DNA from: Haemophilus haemolyticus M19501
GTDB taxonomy: Bacteria; Pseudomonadota; Gammaproteobacteria; Enterobacterales; Pasteurellaceae
Length of the DNA stretch: 51,126 nt
Reading direction: 5' to 3'
Assembly: GCF_000222025.1 (NCBI RefSeq)
Contig: NZ_AFQO01000013.1
Location: 1 to 51,126 of the forward strand
Shown piece after piece: positions 1-10,262 of the stretch (positions within the stretch are counted from its first letter, which is position 1; the number at the start of each line of letters is the position of its first letter). Both the position numbers and the translations under genes were made by a program. A model generated the notes under the pieces. That model did not search any database and was not told the origin of the DNA. It saw only the letters and a list, made by a program, of their open reading frames with translations.

Positions 1-908
<908 letters not shown>

Positions 909-1066
909 CAAGTTCAATCGCTCAATAAACTGCTTAGCTATAAATAAAAATACTAGTTAAAAAAGTAATGATGAATTTTCAGTTAAGCACCTATTAAGAC
1001 TTCAAAATTAAAAAATATTTTAAAACAAGTCAATCAACAAGTGCCCACACAGATTGTCTGATACAT

Positions 1067-1078
1067 TGTTAAAGAGCA
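1067..1078 (-). promoter_or_regulatory. boxA antitermination element of the rrn leader
   Basis: The minus strand reads TGCTCTTTAACA, the conserved boxA bound by NusB/NusE during rRNA antitermination. It sits between the leader hairpin and the 16S gene, as expected. The stretch from 909 to 1066 is AT-rich precursor leader with no other recognisable feature. Confidence 0.85.
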
Positions 1079-1082
1079 AAAA

Positions 1083-1131
1083 ACAACGACGCACTTGTAA
1101 ACTTAAATATTTCACAACAGTGCGTCGTTGT
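1083..1131 (-). terminator. terminator-like hairpin in the rrn leader
   Basis: A perfect 13-bp inverted repeat (1083-1095 and 1119-1131, arm ACAACGACGCACT) flanks a 23-nt loop. Read on the minus strand, the stem is followed at once by six T residues, so it looks like an intrinsic terminator. It lies just downstream of the rrn start point and upstream of boxA. It could stop tfoX read-through, or attenuate rRNA transcripts before antitermination is set up. The function is inferred. Confidence 0.6.
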
Positions 1132-1133
1132 GT

Positions 1134-1168
1134 GCGGTGCATTATAGGGATTTTCAAATCCCTTGCAA
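1134..1168 (-). promoter_or_regulatory. rrn promoter
   Basis: On the minus strand a -35 hexamer TTGCAA (1163-1168) is followed by a 16-bp spacer and a perfect -10 TATAAT (1141-1146). A GC-rich discriminator, GCACCGC (1134-1140), comes next, as is typical of stringently controlled rRNA promoters. It lies about 230 bp upstream of the 16S 5' end, and transcription should start near 1133. The -35 element is only 36 nt beyond the tfoX stop codon. Confidence 0.88.
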
Positions 1169-1204
1169 GTACTTTTTGCAAAAAATTATTTGAATGAACA
1201 AATT

Positions 1205-1858
1205 TTATTCGTCATCTAATTTTCTATAGCCTTTCAAGCCATTCTTTCTCAAAATTTCGTTTAATTTCTTTAATAAACGCTCTTTTTCCGATTGACTTAA
1301 AAATTGACTATTTTTATTTTGCAAAGCACATACTAACTTCCAATAAAAATCTAAAGTTGCTCCGCTACCGCTTTTCTTTAATTCTACCAATGAATTTTCT
1401 GCACCAATTTCTCTTAGCATAGCAACATCAGTAATGCCAACTTTTATTAGCGCTCTTTCATGCTTGATAGTTAAATTGGGTAAATCCTTTAATCTATTTA
1501 GCTTTCTTAAAGTACGATCTAACTTCTGATTGCGAATTTGCTGAATAGAAAGAATAATCAACTTTCTACACAACATATTATTACGCATCACCTGATCTGA
1601 AAGTGCATAATATTGAGAAAGTACAAATCGCTTATTCAACTCATTTGTTGTAAATGGTTCACAACCTAATTTACTTAATTGAATAGCAAGTTCATCTTCA
1701 CCACGTAGATAAAGTTTTTTATTCTGCCAAATGGCAAACATTGTCTCTTCCTTGTGAAACAAACCGTAACCTGTAAAAAGATTTTTAAAGGTAACATTTC
1801 CTACCAACTGATCTAATATAGAGCAAACACTATCTATATGCTCATCCTTTATATTCAT
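1205..1858 (-). CDS. tfoX: competence regulator TfoX/Sxy
   Basis: This 217-residue protein is TfoX (Sxy), the activator of natural competence genes. With CRP it drives transcription from CRP-S sites in competence promoters; it is cytoplasmic. The N-terminal TfoX domain (about residues 10-100, including the stretch NLFTGYGLFHKEETMFAIW) and the C-terminal helix-hairpin-helix-like domain (about 115-200, including NLTIKHERALIKVGI) are both present, and the length matches the H. influenzae protein. The start ATG at 1858 is preceded by a GGAGG ribosome-binding site (reverse strand, TTGGAGGTTTAATATG). It diverges from recA. The product reads slightly differently from the Rd Sxy I remember, which may indicate another lineage. 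No terminator separates its stop from the rrn promoter. A CRP-like site and a leader palindrome lie upstream. Confidence 0.96.
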   Translation of the reverse strand: MNIKDEHIDSVCSILDQLVGNVTFKNLFTGYGLFHKEETMFAIWQNKKLYLRGEDELAIQLSKLGCEPFTTNELNKRFVLSQYYALSDQVMRNNMLCRKLIILSIQQIRNQKLDRTLRKLNRLKDLPNLTIKHERALIKVGITDVAMLREIGAENSLVELKKSGSGATLDFYWKLVCALQNKNSQFLSQSEKERLLKKLNEILRKNGLKGYRKLDDE

Positions 1859-1897
1859 ATTAAACCTCCAATGAATAATTATTTTAAAAGAGTCAGT

Positions 1898-1909
1898 AGA
1901 AGTACTTCT
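1898..1909 (-). promoter_or_regulatory. palindrome in the tfoX 5' leader
   Basis: A perfect 12-bp palindrome AGAAGTACTTCT lies close to the inferred tfoX start point, about 40-50 nt upstream of the start codon. The sxy leader of H. influenzae is known to fold and limit translation. This repeat is a candidate part of that structure, but I could not fold the RNA. Confidence 0.4.
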
Positions 1910-1972
1910 GATTTGGTTTATATCATGAAGTTTTTCATCTTACTAAGAATAAATTTCAGATTTGTGAAGCTG

Positions 1973-1988
1973 ATCGTAAATTTGAAAT
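1973..1988 (-). promoter_or_regulatory. candidate CRP site of the tfoX promoter
   Basis: The 16-mer TGTGAAGCTGATCGTA has one perfect TGTGA half and a 3/5 match to TCACA in the other. Its centre lies about 61 bp upstream of a plausible minus-strand -10 (TATAAA, forward 1917-1922), which puts it near -70, a class I CRP position. CRP control of sxy is established in H. influenzae; the assignment of this exact site is inference. Confidence 0.5.
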
Positions 1989-2182
1989 TTATTTTTATGT
2001 AAACAATTGGTTTATATATAAATATACTATATTTAAAAATTTTCTTACCATTATATTTTGTATGTAATTTAACCAAAAAAGTTTAATTAACAAGCTTTTA
2101 TCATAACCTCCTCATTTTAAGGTTTTGATCTACTTTCTTTGGAATACAGATCTCATACATTTCACAAATATAAATATTTTTC

Positions 2183-2210
2183 TTGACCTGTACATCAATA
2201 CAGATATAAT
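2183..2210 (+). promoter_or_regulatory. recA promoter with LexA (SOS) box
   Basis: A perfect SOS operator of the form CTGT-N8-ACAG spans 2188-2203. It lies between a -35 TTGACC (2183-2188) and a -10 TATAAT (2205-2210) with a 16-bp spacer, so bound LexA would cover the promoter. The recA start codon follows 35 nt after the -10. Confidence 0.92.
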
Positions 2211-2245
2211 CACAAAAAATTGAACATTCAAACAGGATTTTAATT

Positions 2246-3310
2246 ATGGCGACTCAAGAAGAAAAACAAAAAGCTCTAGCGGCTGCACTAGGGCAAATCG
2301 AAAAACAATTTGGTAAAGGCTCAATTATGAAATTAGGTGATACCAAAACGTTGGATGTAGAATCTATTTCTACTGGATCACTTGGCTTAGATGTTGCACT
2401 AGGAATTGGTGGTTTACCTATGGGTCGAATTGTAGAAATTTTCGGGCCTGAATCATCAGGTAAAACCACATTAACTCTTTCCGTCATTGCTCAAGCGCAA
2501 AAAGCGGGGAAAACTTGTGCATTTATTGATGCAGAACACGCCCTTGATCCTATTTATGCAGCAAAACTTGGGGTAGATGTAAAAGAACTTTTTGTTTCTC
2601 AACCAGATAATGGTGAACAAGCACTTGAAATCTGCGATGCATTGGTTCGCTCTGGCGCAATTGATGTAATTATTGTGGACTCCGTTGCCGCACTGACACC
2701 AAAAGCTGAAATTGAAGGGGATATGGGTGATTCCCATATGGGGCTACAAGCTCGTTTAATGTCACAAGCTTTACGTAAACTTACTGGCCAAATTAAAAAT
2801 GCAAACTGTTTAGTTGTATTTATTAACCAAATCCGAATGAAAATAGGTGTGATGTTTGGTAACCCTGAAACCACCACTGGCGGTAATGCATTAAAATTCT
2901 ATTCTTCAGTTCGCTTGGATATTCGTCGTACAGGTTCTGTAAAAGATGGCGAAAATATTATTGGAAATGAAACCCGCGTAAAAGTAGTAAAAAACAAACT
3001 AGCGGCACCATTCCGTCAAGTAGATTTCCAAATTCTTTATGGCGAAGGTATCTCAAAAGCAGGGGAATTATTAGAACTTGGTGTAAAACACAAGCTTGTA
3101 GAGAAATCAGGTGCATGGTATGCCTATAATGGAGAAAAAATTGGCCAAGGTAAAACTAACTCAATGAAATGGCTCAATGAAAATCCAGAAAAAGCAGATG
3201 AATTAGAAGCTCGTTTACGCACAGAATTAGTGGCTAATCCAGAACAAGCTTTAATGGCTGACATTGAACAATCTGAAAATAGTTCAGAATCAGAAAGTGA
3301 TTTTGAATAA
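2246..3310 (+). CDS. recA: recombinase RecA
   Basis: RecA (354 residues) is the ATP-dependent strand-exchange protein of homologous recombination and the co-protease that triggers LexA self-cleavage. In Haemophilus it also completes DNA uptake by transformation. The Walker A motif GPESSGKT lies at residues 67-74, and the catalytic Glu region (FIDAEHALD) and the L1/L2 loop region around [18 protein letters not shown] are intact. The C-terminus ends in the usual acidic tail (SSESESDFE). The start is the ATG preceded by AGGATTTTAATT. Upstream is an SOS-box promoter, and downstream an uptake-signal inverted pair forms a hairpin before recX. Nothing about it is unusual. Confidence 0.99.
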   Translation: MATQEEKQKALAAALGQIEKQFGKGSIMKLGDTKTLDVESISTGSLGLDVALGIGGLPMGRIVEIFGPESSGKTTLTLSVIAQAQKAGKTCAFIDAEHALDPIYAAKLGVDVKELFVSQPDNGEQALEICDALVRSGAIDVIIVDSVAALTPKAEIEGDMGDSHMGLQARLMSQALRKLTGQIKNANCLVVFINQIRMKIGVMFGNPETTTGGNALKFYSSVRLDIRRTGSVKDGENIIGNETRVKVVKNKLAAPFRQVDFQILYGEGISKAGELLELGVKHKLVEKSGAWYAYNGEKIGQGKTNSMKWLNENPEKADELEARLRTELVANPEQALMADIEQSENSSESESDFE

Positions 3311-3327
3311 ATCAAATCATCAACGCC

Positions 3328-3358
3328 AAAAGTGCGGTCATTTTTAACCGCACTTTAT
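3328..3358. terminator. uptake-signal inverted pair after recA
   Basis: AAGTGCGGT (3330-3338) and ACCGCACTT (3347-3355) form a stem-loop between recA and recX, the common Haemophilus arrangement in which two opposed uptake signals make a terminator-like hairpin. Some recA transcripts probably read through into recX, as is known for this gene pair in other bacteria. Confidence 0.75.
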
Positions 3359-3389
3359 ATCAACTCAATAAAAATAAAGGAATCATTCC

Positions 3390-3848
3390 TTGTCATCCCT
3401 TGCTTTTAATTACATAGTTAATCTTCTTTCTCGCAGAGAATATAGTGAATTCGAGCTCCGCAATAAAATGCAGGAAAAGAACTTTTCGGAAGAAGAAATT
3501 GATGATGCATTATCTTTATGCCAGGCAAAAAATTGGCAAAGCGATCGTCGTTTTTCAGAAAATTATCTAAATTCACGCGTGCAAAAAGGTTATGGTTTAG
3601 GACGAATTCGACAAGAATTACTCCAATTAAAAGGTGTGTCTTCTGATATTATTAATGAAGTTTTAATCGAATCAGAAATTGATTGGTATGAAATAGCTGA
3701 GAACTTGTTACGTAAAAAATTCCCAAATTACAACGAACAACAAACACCTAAAATGAAACAAAAAATTTGGCAATATATGCTATCACACGGATTTCGTAGC
3801 GATGAATTTGCTGATTTAATTGGGCAAAACCAAAGTGAATGGGATTAA
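3390..3848 (+). CDS. recX: RecA modulator RecX
   Basis: RecX (152 residues) binds RecA filaments and limits RecA activity. It is built from small three-helix repeats; the motif [14 protein letters not shown] near the N-terminus and the repeated charged helices are typical. The start is a TTG at 3390, about 10 nt after an AAAGG ribosome-binding site; no in-frame ATG gives a full-length family protein. It follows recA by 79 nt, with a partial terminator between them, which is how many bacteria keep RecX far less abundant than RecA. Its stop overlaps the convergent fluoride-channel gene by four bases. Confidence 0.93.
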   Translation: MSSLAFNYIVNLLSRREYSEFELRNKMQEKNFSEEEIDDALSLCQAKNWQSDRRFSENYLNSRVQKGYGLGRIRQELLQLKGVSSDIINEVLIESEIDWYEIAENLLRKKFPNYNEQQTPKMKQKIWQYMLSHGFRSDEFADLIGQNQSEWD

Positions 3849-4231
3849 TGTAAAAGTTGAGAACAAATTTTATATATCCAAATGCCTAACACAGTCATAG
3901 CTAAACATCCGAATAAATGCATTGTCAATACACAAAATCCATTTAACCACTTGTCATTAAAAAATAATTCCACAACTTCGGAAGAAAAAGAAGAAAATGT
4001 GGTTAGCGATCCTAAAAAACCAGTAATTAAAAATAATCGCCATTCAGCACTAATTTGTGGAAATTGCCAAAAAAGCCCAAGTAATAAACCAATAATTAAA
4101 CAACCAAGCAAATTAGCGATTAAAGTCCCAAAAGCAAATGAGGAAAATAAAGGATTAAATAGCAATCCTATAGCCCAACGCAATGACGCGCCTAATATTG
4201 CACCACAACTTATGAATAATAATGCCTGCAT
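3845..4231 (-). CDS. fluC: fluoride channel FluC (CrcB family)
   Basis: This 128-residue inner-membrane protein has four hydrophobic segments and the Fluc signature motifs: [10 protein letters not shown] near the N-terminus, NLLGCLIIG in TM2, and [13 protein letters not shown] in TM3, where the paired family holds the central Na+ and the fluoride-lining residues. Fluc channels are antiparallel dimers that let fluoride leak out of the cell. The start codon overlaps the stop of the upstream HAD phosphatase gene (TAATG), so the two are probably translationally coupled. It converges on recX with a 4-bp overlap. No fluoride riboswitch was recognised upstream of the operon. Confidence 0.93.
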   Translation of the reverse strand: MQALLFISCGAILGASLRWAIGLLFNPLFSSFAFGTLIANLLGCLIIGLLLGLFWQFPQISAEWRLFLITGFLGSLTTFSSFSSEVVELFFNDKWLNGFCVLTMHLFGCLAMTVLGIWIYKICSQLLH

Positions 4232-5049
4232 TAATAATCTAATCCAAATTCAGTTCGCAAATAACGAGCGACTGATTCTTCTTTATTTGAGCCAATAACT
4301 TCTAACTCTGGACAAGCTTTTTTTAAACGAATATCTGCATCTTGCATGATACAGCCTTTACCAGACCAAGAAAGCATTTCTACATCATTCATTCCATCAC
4401 CAAAAGCAATACAGTCTTTTAACTCATACTCGCGTGATTCAAGTAAATGTTTTAATGCATCCCCTTTTGAAACATTCTTATTCATTACTTCCAAACAAGC
4501 TAATGCAGAATAAACAATTGTCGTTACGTCACCAAACTTATCTCGTAAATAAGTTTCTACTTCAACTAAATCCTCAGGAGTTTTACCAATAAAAAAAACT
4601 TTTTCTGTCCCACGTCCATGATGTTTAGAGAAATCGACAACGTTATAATCAAATCCAGATTCTTTGTGGAACTGACGCATTGCAGGAATATCTTTATTAG
4701 TAAACCAACCTTCATCTTGATAGCTATTCATGCATACTTTGGAAGTATCAAATGGCGTTTTGTAAAACTCGAGAACTAATTCTTCAGGCAAGCTGTTGCT
4801 ATAAAGCAAATTACCCTGTAAATCCCATACACGAGCACCGTTTGATGTAATCATAACCGCTCGTTCCGCACCAATTTTTCCAAGAATGGATGACACATCA
4901 GTATGGTTACGCCCCGTTGCCAAAATGATATCCACGCCATTTTGCTCTAATGCTCTCAGCGTATCAATGGTAAGATCTGCGACTAAATGTTCAGGTGTTA
5001 AAAGTGTGCCATCTAAATCAGACACCATTGCTCGAAAAGGTAAATTCAT
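4231..5049 (-). CDS. Cof-type HAD-superfamily phosphatase (YidA-like)
   Basis: This 272-residue cytoplasmic HAD hydrolase of the Cof/type IIB family probably dephosphorylates sugar phosphates or other small phosphometabolites. Motif I (SDLDGTLL, nucleophile Asp near residue 10), motif II (ITSNGA), motif III (Lys in SKGDAL) and motif IV ([11 protein letters not shown]) are all present. The large C2-type cap lies between about residues 85 and 190. The start ATG at 5049 has a GAGG element upstream. It is the first gene of a two-gene operon with fluC. The true substrate cannot be read from the sequence. Confidence 0.9.
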   Translation of the reverse strand: MNLPFRAMVSDLDGTLLTPEHLVADLTIDTLRALEQNGVDIILATGRNHTDVSSILGKIGAERAVMITSNGARVWDLQGNLLYSNSLPEELVLEFYKTPFDTSKVCMNSYQDEGWFTNKDIPAMRQFHKESGFDYNVVDFSKHHGRGTEKVFFIGKTPEDLVEVETYLRDKFGDVTTIVYSALACLEVMNKNVSKGDALKHLLESREYELKDCIAFGDGMNDVEMLSWSGKGCIMQDADIRLKKACPELEVIGSNKEESVARYLRTEFGLDY

Positions 5050-5160
5050 AAAAACCTCAAAAAATAATTTGCGGTTATCATATCACTAAATATACAAATT
5101 GCCCTTGTCTAAGATCAATGTATAAAAAACGTAATAAAAATAACCGCACTTTATTAAGGA

Positions 5161-6183
5161 TTAAGGCATTAAATCAACTGATATATTTCCTTTCATTTGA
5201 CAGCAGCAAGCTAAAACATAACCTTGTTTAATTTCATCTTCTGTCAGCGGTCCGTTTGAACTCACTTCATAATCACCACTCACCACTAAAGTTTTACAAG
5301 AACCACAAATACCTTCTCTACAAGCGGCAATAATCGGTGCTTTATGCTCTTCCAAAGCAGCTAACAATGTTTTTCCAACAGGTACAGAAAAAGTTTGAGG
5401 TACTGGATTAGTAATAGAAAGCGTCACTTGTTTACTATTATCTAACATACAATTTTCTGCTGAAGAATGAAATTGCTCTAAAAAGAAACGCTCAGATGGG
5501 ATACCAAGGGATTCTGTCATCGCTCGTAAATCACTCATGTAGCTCTCTGGGCCACAAGTAAGCACTGTATAATCAGCTATATTGGGTACAAGGTCAGATA
5601 ACATTTGACTATTTAAACGTCCAGCTATAAAGCCATCATCCGCATCAACAGAAGCATTAATAAATAGTTTTAACTGTGGAAATTGTTCTTTCAGTAACGC
5701 CCATTCTCGTTTAAAAATAACATCTTTAGGCGAATGGACACTGTAGAATACAACCACATCTACACCCGGTTTATTTTTTAATAACCAGCGAGTCATAGAC
5801 ATGATTGGCGTAACGCCACATCCACCAGCCACAAGTAAATATCGATCACTTACAATGCGGGTACAGGTAAATTTACCCATTGGATCAGATAGCCAAATTT
5901 GATCACCTTCTTTAATTTCGGATGTAATCCAATTAGAACCAACTCCATTTTTAATACGACGAACGGTTAAAGTAACAAAACGGCTCATTCCTGGCGTAGA
6001 CGATAGCGTATAAGCTCGTACAATATTTGGTGTATTACGAATACTTACTAAAGCATACTGACCAGGCTCATAAGGGTAAAAATCTTGTGCTATTAATTCA
6101 ATTGTATAAACATCATCAGTTTCCTGATGAATAGAATGCACCTGCATTTCGTTATAACACAACGGATTCTGATTATTTGACAT
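5161..6183 (-). CDS. hcr: NADH oxidoreductase Hcr, partner of hybrid cluster protein
   Basis: Hcr (340 residues) passes electrons from NADH to Hcp. It has an N-terminal FAD domain of the ferredoxin-reductase type (RAYTLSST motif near residue 55), an NAD-binding domain (GGCGVTPIMSM, about residues 120-130), and a C-terminal plant-type [2Fe-2S] ferredoxin domain with the cysteine pattern CREGICGSC ... CCC near residues 290-325. It lies 103 nt downstream of hcp on the same strand. An uptake-signal hairpin in the gap may lower hcr expression relative to hcp. With hcp it forms the usual module for nitric oxide reduction under anaerobic, nitrate-respiring conditions. Confidence 0.93.
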   Translation of the reverse strand: MSNNQNPLCYNEMQVHSIHQETDDVYTIELIAQDFYPYEPGQYALVSIRNTPNIVRAYTLSSTPGMSRFVTLTVRRIKNGVGSNWITSEIKEGDQIWLSDPMGKFTCTRIVSDRYLLVAGGCGVTPIMSMTRWLLKNKPGVDVVVFYSVHSPKDVIFKREWALLKEQFPQLKLFINASVDADDGFIAGRLNSQMLSDLVPNIADYTVLTCGPESYMSDLRAMTESLGIPSERFFLEQFHSSAENCMLDNSKQVTLSITNPVPQTFSVPVGKTLLAALEEHKAPIIAACREGICGSCKTLVVSGDYEVSSNGPLTEDEIKQGYVLACCCQMKGNISVDLMP

Positions 6184-6208
6184 AGAATTTTCTCTTTGAA
6201 GATAGAAA

Positions 6209-6276
6209 AAAGTGCGGTGGATTTTTAAAATGTTTATAAAGCTAATACTACAAATTAAAAAATCGACCGCACTTTT
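6209..6276. terminator. uptake-signal inverted pair between hcp and hcr
   Basis: AAGTGCGGT (6210-6218) and ACCGCACTT (6266-6274) lie 47 nt apart, with further pairing of AT-rich flanks. On the minus strand the second arm is followed by a T-run. It could act as a leaky terminator inside the hcp-hcr operon. Confidence 0.55.
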
Positions 6277-6286
6277 CTATGAAATG

Positions 6287-7939
6287 TTATTTAGCTAAAG
6301 CTTCTGCCATATCTTGTTCAGGTGTTGTCAAACCGCGCAAACCGAATTTTTCATTTAATAATGCCATCATATTATCATTTAAAAATGCTGGAGCAGTCGG
6401 CCCTGTATAGATATTTTTTACACCTAACGCCAATAAGGTAAGCAAAATAACAATAGCTTTTTGTTCAAACCAAGAAAGCACAAGTGTTAATGGCAATTCG
6501 TTAACGCCAATACCCAGTTTTTGTGAAAGATTTACAGCAAGCATTATCGCAGAATACGCATCATTACATTGCCCAACATCTAACAAGCGAGGTAACCCAT
6601 CAATAGCGCCAAAATCCAATTTATTAAAACGATATTTACCACAACCTAAAGTTAAAATCGCACAATCTTCCGGTACTTGACGAGCGAAATCAGTGTAATA
6701 GCTACGTTCACCTTTGCTGCCATCACAACCGCCCACTAAGAAAACATGACGTAATTTTCCACCAGCAACAAGATTAATCACCGCATCTGAAGCATCTAAT
6801 AAAGTTTGACGACCAAACCCAACTGTAATTTTGTGTTCTAATTCATCATAAGGGAATCCTGCCATTTCTTGCGCTTTCGCGATAACTTGACTGAAATCAC
6901 GATCTTCAATGTGCGTTACACCAGGCCAGCCCACAATACTACGGGTATAAATACGATCTGCGTAATTACCAACATTAGGATCAATAATACAGTTAGACGT
7001 CATAATTACGGGGCCAGGGAATTTGGCAAATTCTTTCTGCTGATTTTGCCAGCCGCTTCCATAGTTACCAACCAAATGGTTGTATTTTTTCAATTCTGGA
7101 TAACCATGCGCAGGTAACATTTCACCATGAGTATAAATATTTATCCCTGTTCCTTCCGTTTGTTCTAAAAGTGCTTTTAAATCTTTTAAATCATGACCAG
7201 AAATTAAAATACATTTTCCTGCTACAGGCTTCACATTTACTGTTGCTGGAACAGGATGACCAAATGCTTCTGTTTCACCCGCATCTAATAAACTCATTAC
7301 TTGAAAATTCATATTACCGATGCCAAGCGCCTTTTCTAACAATTCATTTAGATCGCTTGGATTCGTTCCTAGCCACGCCATAAACTCATGGAATTGACGA
7401 TATACCTCATTATCAAATTTACCTAAAACATGGGCATGTTCCATGTAAGCAGCCGCACCTTTTAAACCGTATAAACAAAGCATACGCACGCCGTGTACTT
7501 CTTCCCTAATCAAAGTGCGGTCAGAATTTAGGGCAAAATTCGCAGCTTGTTTTGTTAAATCAGAAATCGTTGCGGATTCAAGCTGTAAATGAGCCAATGG
7601 ATGGTTTATATCAATACTTGGATTTAGTGTACGGCAACGTTTCATTAAATTATCACGATAAGCGATGGCTTGTTGCGCATATTCAACTATACGTTGAGAA
7701 TCAAAGTTTACATTAGTCAAGGTAGAGAAAAATGCTTGTGCCGTAAAAGCATCAATTTCATTATCGATAATAGCTAAATCTCTCGCTTGAATAGCCCAAG
7801 CAGATAAGCTTTGCAGAGTTGCAACAAGGAGGTCTTGTAAATCAGAAGTTTCCGCAGTTTTACCGCACATTCCTTGAGAGTAACTACAACCGTTACCCAC
7901 GGGTGTGCGCATTGTTTGTTCGCATTGTACGCAGTACAT
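6287..7939 (-). CDS. hcp: hybrid cluster protein Hcp (NO reductase / hydroxylamine reductase)
   Basis: Hcp (550 residues) carries a hybrid Fe-S-O cluster. It reduces nitric oxide to nitrous oxide at physiological levels and hydroxylamine in vitro; it is cytoplasmic. The N-terminal cysteines are C3, C6, C18 and C25 (CX2CX11CX6C), the spacing of enterobacterial Hcp, which holds a [2Fe-2S] cluster, rather than the clostridial [4Fe-4S] type. The hybrid-cluster ligands are visible in the C-terminal half ([34 protein letters not shown]). The start ATG at 7939 begins [11 protein letters not shown], the conserved N-terminus. It heads the hcp-hcr operon. An FNR-like box lies about 135 bp upstream, consistent with anaerobic expression. 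Confidence 0.96.
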   Translation of the reverse strand: MYCVQCEQTMRTPVGNGCSYSQGMCGKTAETSDLQDLLVATLQSLSAWAIQARDLAIIDNEIDAFTAQAFFSTLTNVNFDSQRIVEYAQQAIAYRDNLMKRCRTLNPSIDINHPLAHLQLESATISDLTKQAANFALNSDRTLIREEVHGVRMLCLYGLKGAAAYMEHAHVLGKFDNEVYRQFHEFMAWLGTNPSDLNELLEKALGIGNMNFQVMSLLDAGETEAFGHPVPATVNVKPVAGKCILISGHDLKDLKALLEQTEGTGINIYTHGEMLPAHGYPELKKYNHLVGNYGSGWQNQQKEFAKFPGPVIMTSNCIIDPNVGNYADRIYTRSIVGWPGVTHIEDRDFSQVIAKAQEMAGFPYDELEHKITVGFGRQTLLDASDAVINLVAGGKLRHVFLVGGCDGSKGERSYYTDFARQVPEDCAILTLGCGKYRFNKLDFGAIDGLPRLLDVGQCNDAYSAIMLAVNLSQKLGIGVNELPLTLVLSWFEQKAIVILLTLLALGVKNIYTGPTAPAFLNDNMMALLNEKFGLRGLTTPEQDMAEALAK

Positions 7940-8067
7940 AATTAAGTCCTTTTGATTAGAATAGAAAGTTTCGTTATAAACCCGATAAAATCATTCAGAT
8001 TTATAAAAGAATGATAAAACCTTTTTTCTTGCAGATACAAAAGGAAATTTGATTAATTAGAATTTGC

Positions 8068-8081
8068 TTGATCTAGATTAA
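8068..8081 (-). promoter_or_regulatory. FNR-like box upstream of hcp
   Basis: TTGATCTAGATTAA matches the FNR consensus TTGAT-N4-ATCAA with one mismatch. It lies in the 365-bp gap between the divergent hcp and argF genes, about 135 bp from the hcp start and about 145 bp from the best argF -10. FNR control of hcp is known in enterobacteria. I could not place a matching hcp -10 at the ideal class II distance, so the promoter itself stays unassigned. Confidence 0.6.
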
Positions 8082-8217
8082 GCTAACACCAATAACGAGT
8101 TAATCTATTTTTATTTGAAAGAACACAAATTCTAACAATACTAAAAACCACGCAATAAAATTTCATATATTGGCATTACCAGTTGAAAAACGATAACAAA
8201 TTTCATTTTATTTCTCT

Positions 8218-8223
8218 TATAAT
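8218..8223 (+). promoter_or_regulatory. probable -10 element of the argF-arcC operon
   Basis: A perfect TATAAT stands 82 bp upstream of argF. The expected -35 position (8195-8200, AACAAA) is poor, which suggests activator-dependent expression, but I see no clear CRP, FNR or ArgR site at the right distance. Confidence 0.5.
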
Positions 8224-8304
8224 GCAACTGTTCGAACAACAAGCAGTATCTCGAATGATGTATGTTTATTCCCCAATGGATAGTCAAAACACAAGGAGAT
8301 TATT

Positions 8305-9309
8305 ATGGCTTTCAATATGAAAAACAGACATTTACTTAGTCTTGTTCATCACACAGAACGTGAAATTAAATATCTCTTAGATCTCTCCCGAGATTTGAAA
8401 CGAGCCAAATATGCAGGCACAGAACAACAAAAATTAAAAGGCAAAAATATCGCGCTCATCTTTGAAAAAACCTCCACCCGCACACGCTGTGCATTCGAAG
8501 TCGCCGCTCATGACCAAGGCGCTCAAGTCACCTACATCGACCCTAACTCCTCCCAAATTGGCCACAAAGAAAGTATGAAAGATACCGCCCGCGTATTAGG
8601 CAGAATGTATGATGGCATTGAATATCGTGGCTTTAAACAAAGTATCGTTCAAGAATTGGCTGATTATGCTGGTGTGCCAGTATTCAATGGTTTAACCGAT
8701 GAATTCCACCCAACACAAATGCTTGCCGACGTACTTACCATGATTGAACATTGCGACAAACCATTAAGCGAAATTAGCTATGTATATATTGGGGATGCAC
8801 GCAATAACATGGGTAATTCACTTTTATTAATTGGTGCTAAATTAGGTATGGATGTTCGTATTTGCGGACCTAAAGCTTTATTACCAGAAGTAAGCCTTGT
8901 TGAAATGTGCGAAAAATTTGCGAAAGAAAGTGGTGCTCGTATTACTGTAACTGAAGATATCGACAAAGCGGTGAAAGGTGTAGATTTTGTCCATACTGAT
9001 GTGTGGGTTTCAATGGGTGAACCATTAGAAACTTGGGGCGAACGCATTAAATTATTACTTCCTTATCAAGTCACACCTGAATTAATGAAACGCACTGGTA
9101 ATCCAAAAGTGAAATTTATGCACTGCTTACCTGCCTTCCATAACAGTGAAACCAAAGTTGGTCGTCAAATTGCTGAAAAATATCCTGAATTAGCTAATGG
9201 TATTGAAGTGACTGAAGATGTATTTGAATCGCCAATGAACATTGCATTTGAACAAGCAGAAAACCGTATGCACACAATTAAAGCGGTAATGGTAGCAAGT
9301 TTGGCATAA
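8305..9309 (+). CDS. argF: ornithine carbamoyltransferase, catabolic type
   Basis: This 334-residue enzyme interconverts ornithine plus carbamoyl phosphate with citrulline plus phosphate in the cytoplasm. The carbamoyl-phosphate motif STRTR is at residues 57-61. HPTQMLAD and HCLPAFHN, which bind carbamoyl phosphate and ornithine, are intact. The start ATG has AAGGAG upstream. Coupling to carbamate kinase only 9 nt downstream points to catabolic use: citrulline phosphorolysis, then ATP formation from carbamoyl phosphate. No arginine deiminase gene is present in the window, so citrulline or another carbamoyl donor must come from elsewhere. In Rd the same gene is called argF or arcB. Confidence 0.95.
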   Translation: MAFNMKNRHLLSLVHHTEREIKYLLDLSRDLKRAKYAGTEQQKLKGKNIALIFEKTSTRTRCAFEVAAHDQGAQVTYIDPNSSQIGHKESMKDTARVLGRMYDGIEYRGFKQSIVQELADYAGVPVFNGLTDEFHPTQMLADVLTMIEHCDKPLSEISYVYIGDARNNMGNSLLLIGAKLGMDVRICGPKALLPEVSLVEMCEKFAKESGARITVTEDIDKAVKGVDFVHTDVWVSMGEPLETWGERIKLLLPYQVTPELMKRTGNPKVKFMHCLPAFHNSETKVGRQIAEKYPELANGIEVTEDVFESPMNIAFEQAENRMHTIKAVMVASLA

Positions 9310-9318
9310 GGAGAACGT

Positions 9319-10251
9319 ATGAGAATAGTGATTGCATTAGGCGGTAATGCGTTATTACGACGCGGAGAGCCGCTGACAGCCGAAAATCAACGACAAAATG
9401 TTCGCATTGCTTGTGAGCAAATTGCTAAAATTTGGCCAAATAATGAATTAGTAATTGCACACGGTAATGGCCCACAAGTGGGTTTGCTCGCCTTACAAGG
9501 CGCTGCCTATACTGATGTACCAACCTATCCTTTAGATGTATTAGGTGCAGAATCAGTAGGAATGATTGGTTATATGATTCAACAAGAACTCGGTAATTTA
9601 GTTCCATTTGAAGTGCCATTTGCAACTTTATTATCTCAAGTAGAAGTTGATATCAACGACCCAGCCTTTAAAAATCCAACTAAACCAATTGGCCCTGTTT
9701 ATACGAAAGAAGAAGCTGAACGTTTGGCAAAAGAAAAAAATTGGTCTATCGCACAAGATGGTGATAAATATCGTCGCGTTGTGCCAAGTCCATTGCCAAA
9801 ACGTATTTTTGAAATTCGTCCGGTCAAATGGTTGCTTGAAAAAGGCAGTATCGTAATTTGTGCGGGGGGCGGAGGCATTCCGACCTATTATGATGAAAAC
9901 CATAATTTACAAGGTGTTGAAGCCGTTATCGACAAAGATTTATGTTCAGCTTTACTTGCGGAAAATCTTGATGCGGATTTATTTATCATCGCAACTGACG
10001 TTTCTGCAACTTTCGTAGATTGGGGTAAACCAACTCAAAAAGCAATTTCTGTTGCATCACCTGAAGCCATTTCAGAACTTGGTTTCGCTGCAGGTTCCAT
10101 GGGGCCGAAAGTACAAGCCGCGATCAACTTTGCGAAACAAACAGGAAAAGATGCCGTAATAGGCTCTTTATCTGATATTGTGGACATTGTAAAAGGCAAA
10201 GCTGGTACTCGTATTACGAAAAAAGCTGAAGGCATATCCTATTATGCTTAA
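9319..10251 (+). CDS. arcC: carbamate kinase
   Basis: Carbamate kinase (310 residues) transfers phosphate from carbamoyl phosphate to ADP, making ATP, CO2 and ammonia. It belongs to the amino-acid kinase fold: [13 protein letters not shown] at the N-terminus, [15 protein letters not shown] near residue 50, and the nucleotide-binding [12 protein letters not shown] and [10 protein letters not shown] in the second half. The ribosome-binding site is AAGGAG, 5-6 nt before ATG. It follows argF by 9 nt in one operon. Two hairpins separate it from the downstream yfcC-like carrier, so expression probably falls off after this gene. Confidence 0.96.
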   Translation: MRIVIALGGNALLRRGEPLTAENQRQNVRIACEQIAKIWPNNELVIAHGNGPQVGLLALQGAAYTDVPTYPLDVLGAESVGMIGYMIQQELGNLVPFEVPFATLLSQVEVDINDPAFKNPTKPIGPVYTKEEAERLAKEKNWSIAQDGDKYRRVVPSPLPKRIFEIRPVKWLLEKGSIVICAGGGGIPTYYDENHNLQGVEAVIDKDLCSALLAENLDADLFIIATDVSATFVDWGKPTQKAISVASPEAISELGFAAGSMGPKVQAAINFAKQTGKDAVIGSLSDIVDIVKGKAGTRITKKAEGISYYA

Positions 10252-10262
10252 ATAATAAAAGA

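Noticed and set aside
3882..4298. 138-residue plus-strand frame over fluC
   Set aside because: It is antisense to the well-supported FluC gene and low-complexity (Asn/Lys/Pro-rich), as shadows of membrane proteins are.
5050..5160. Possible fluoride riboswitch upstream of the HAD-fluC operon
   Set aside because: The conserved fluoride-aptamer core is not visible on the reverse strand; the leader is short and AT-rich.
8183..8196. TTGAAAAACGATAA as an FNR site for argF
   Set aside because: It is near -41 of the inferred argF start, but only about 6 of 10 consensus positions match, too weak in AT-rich DNA.
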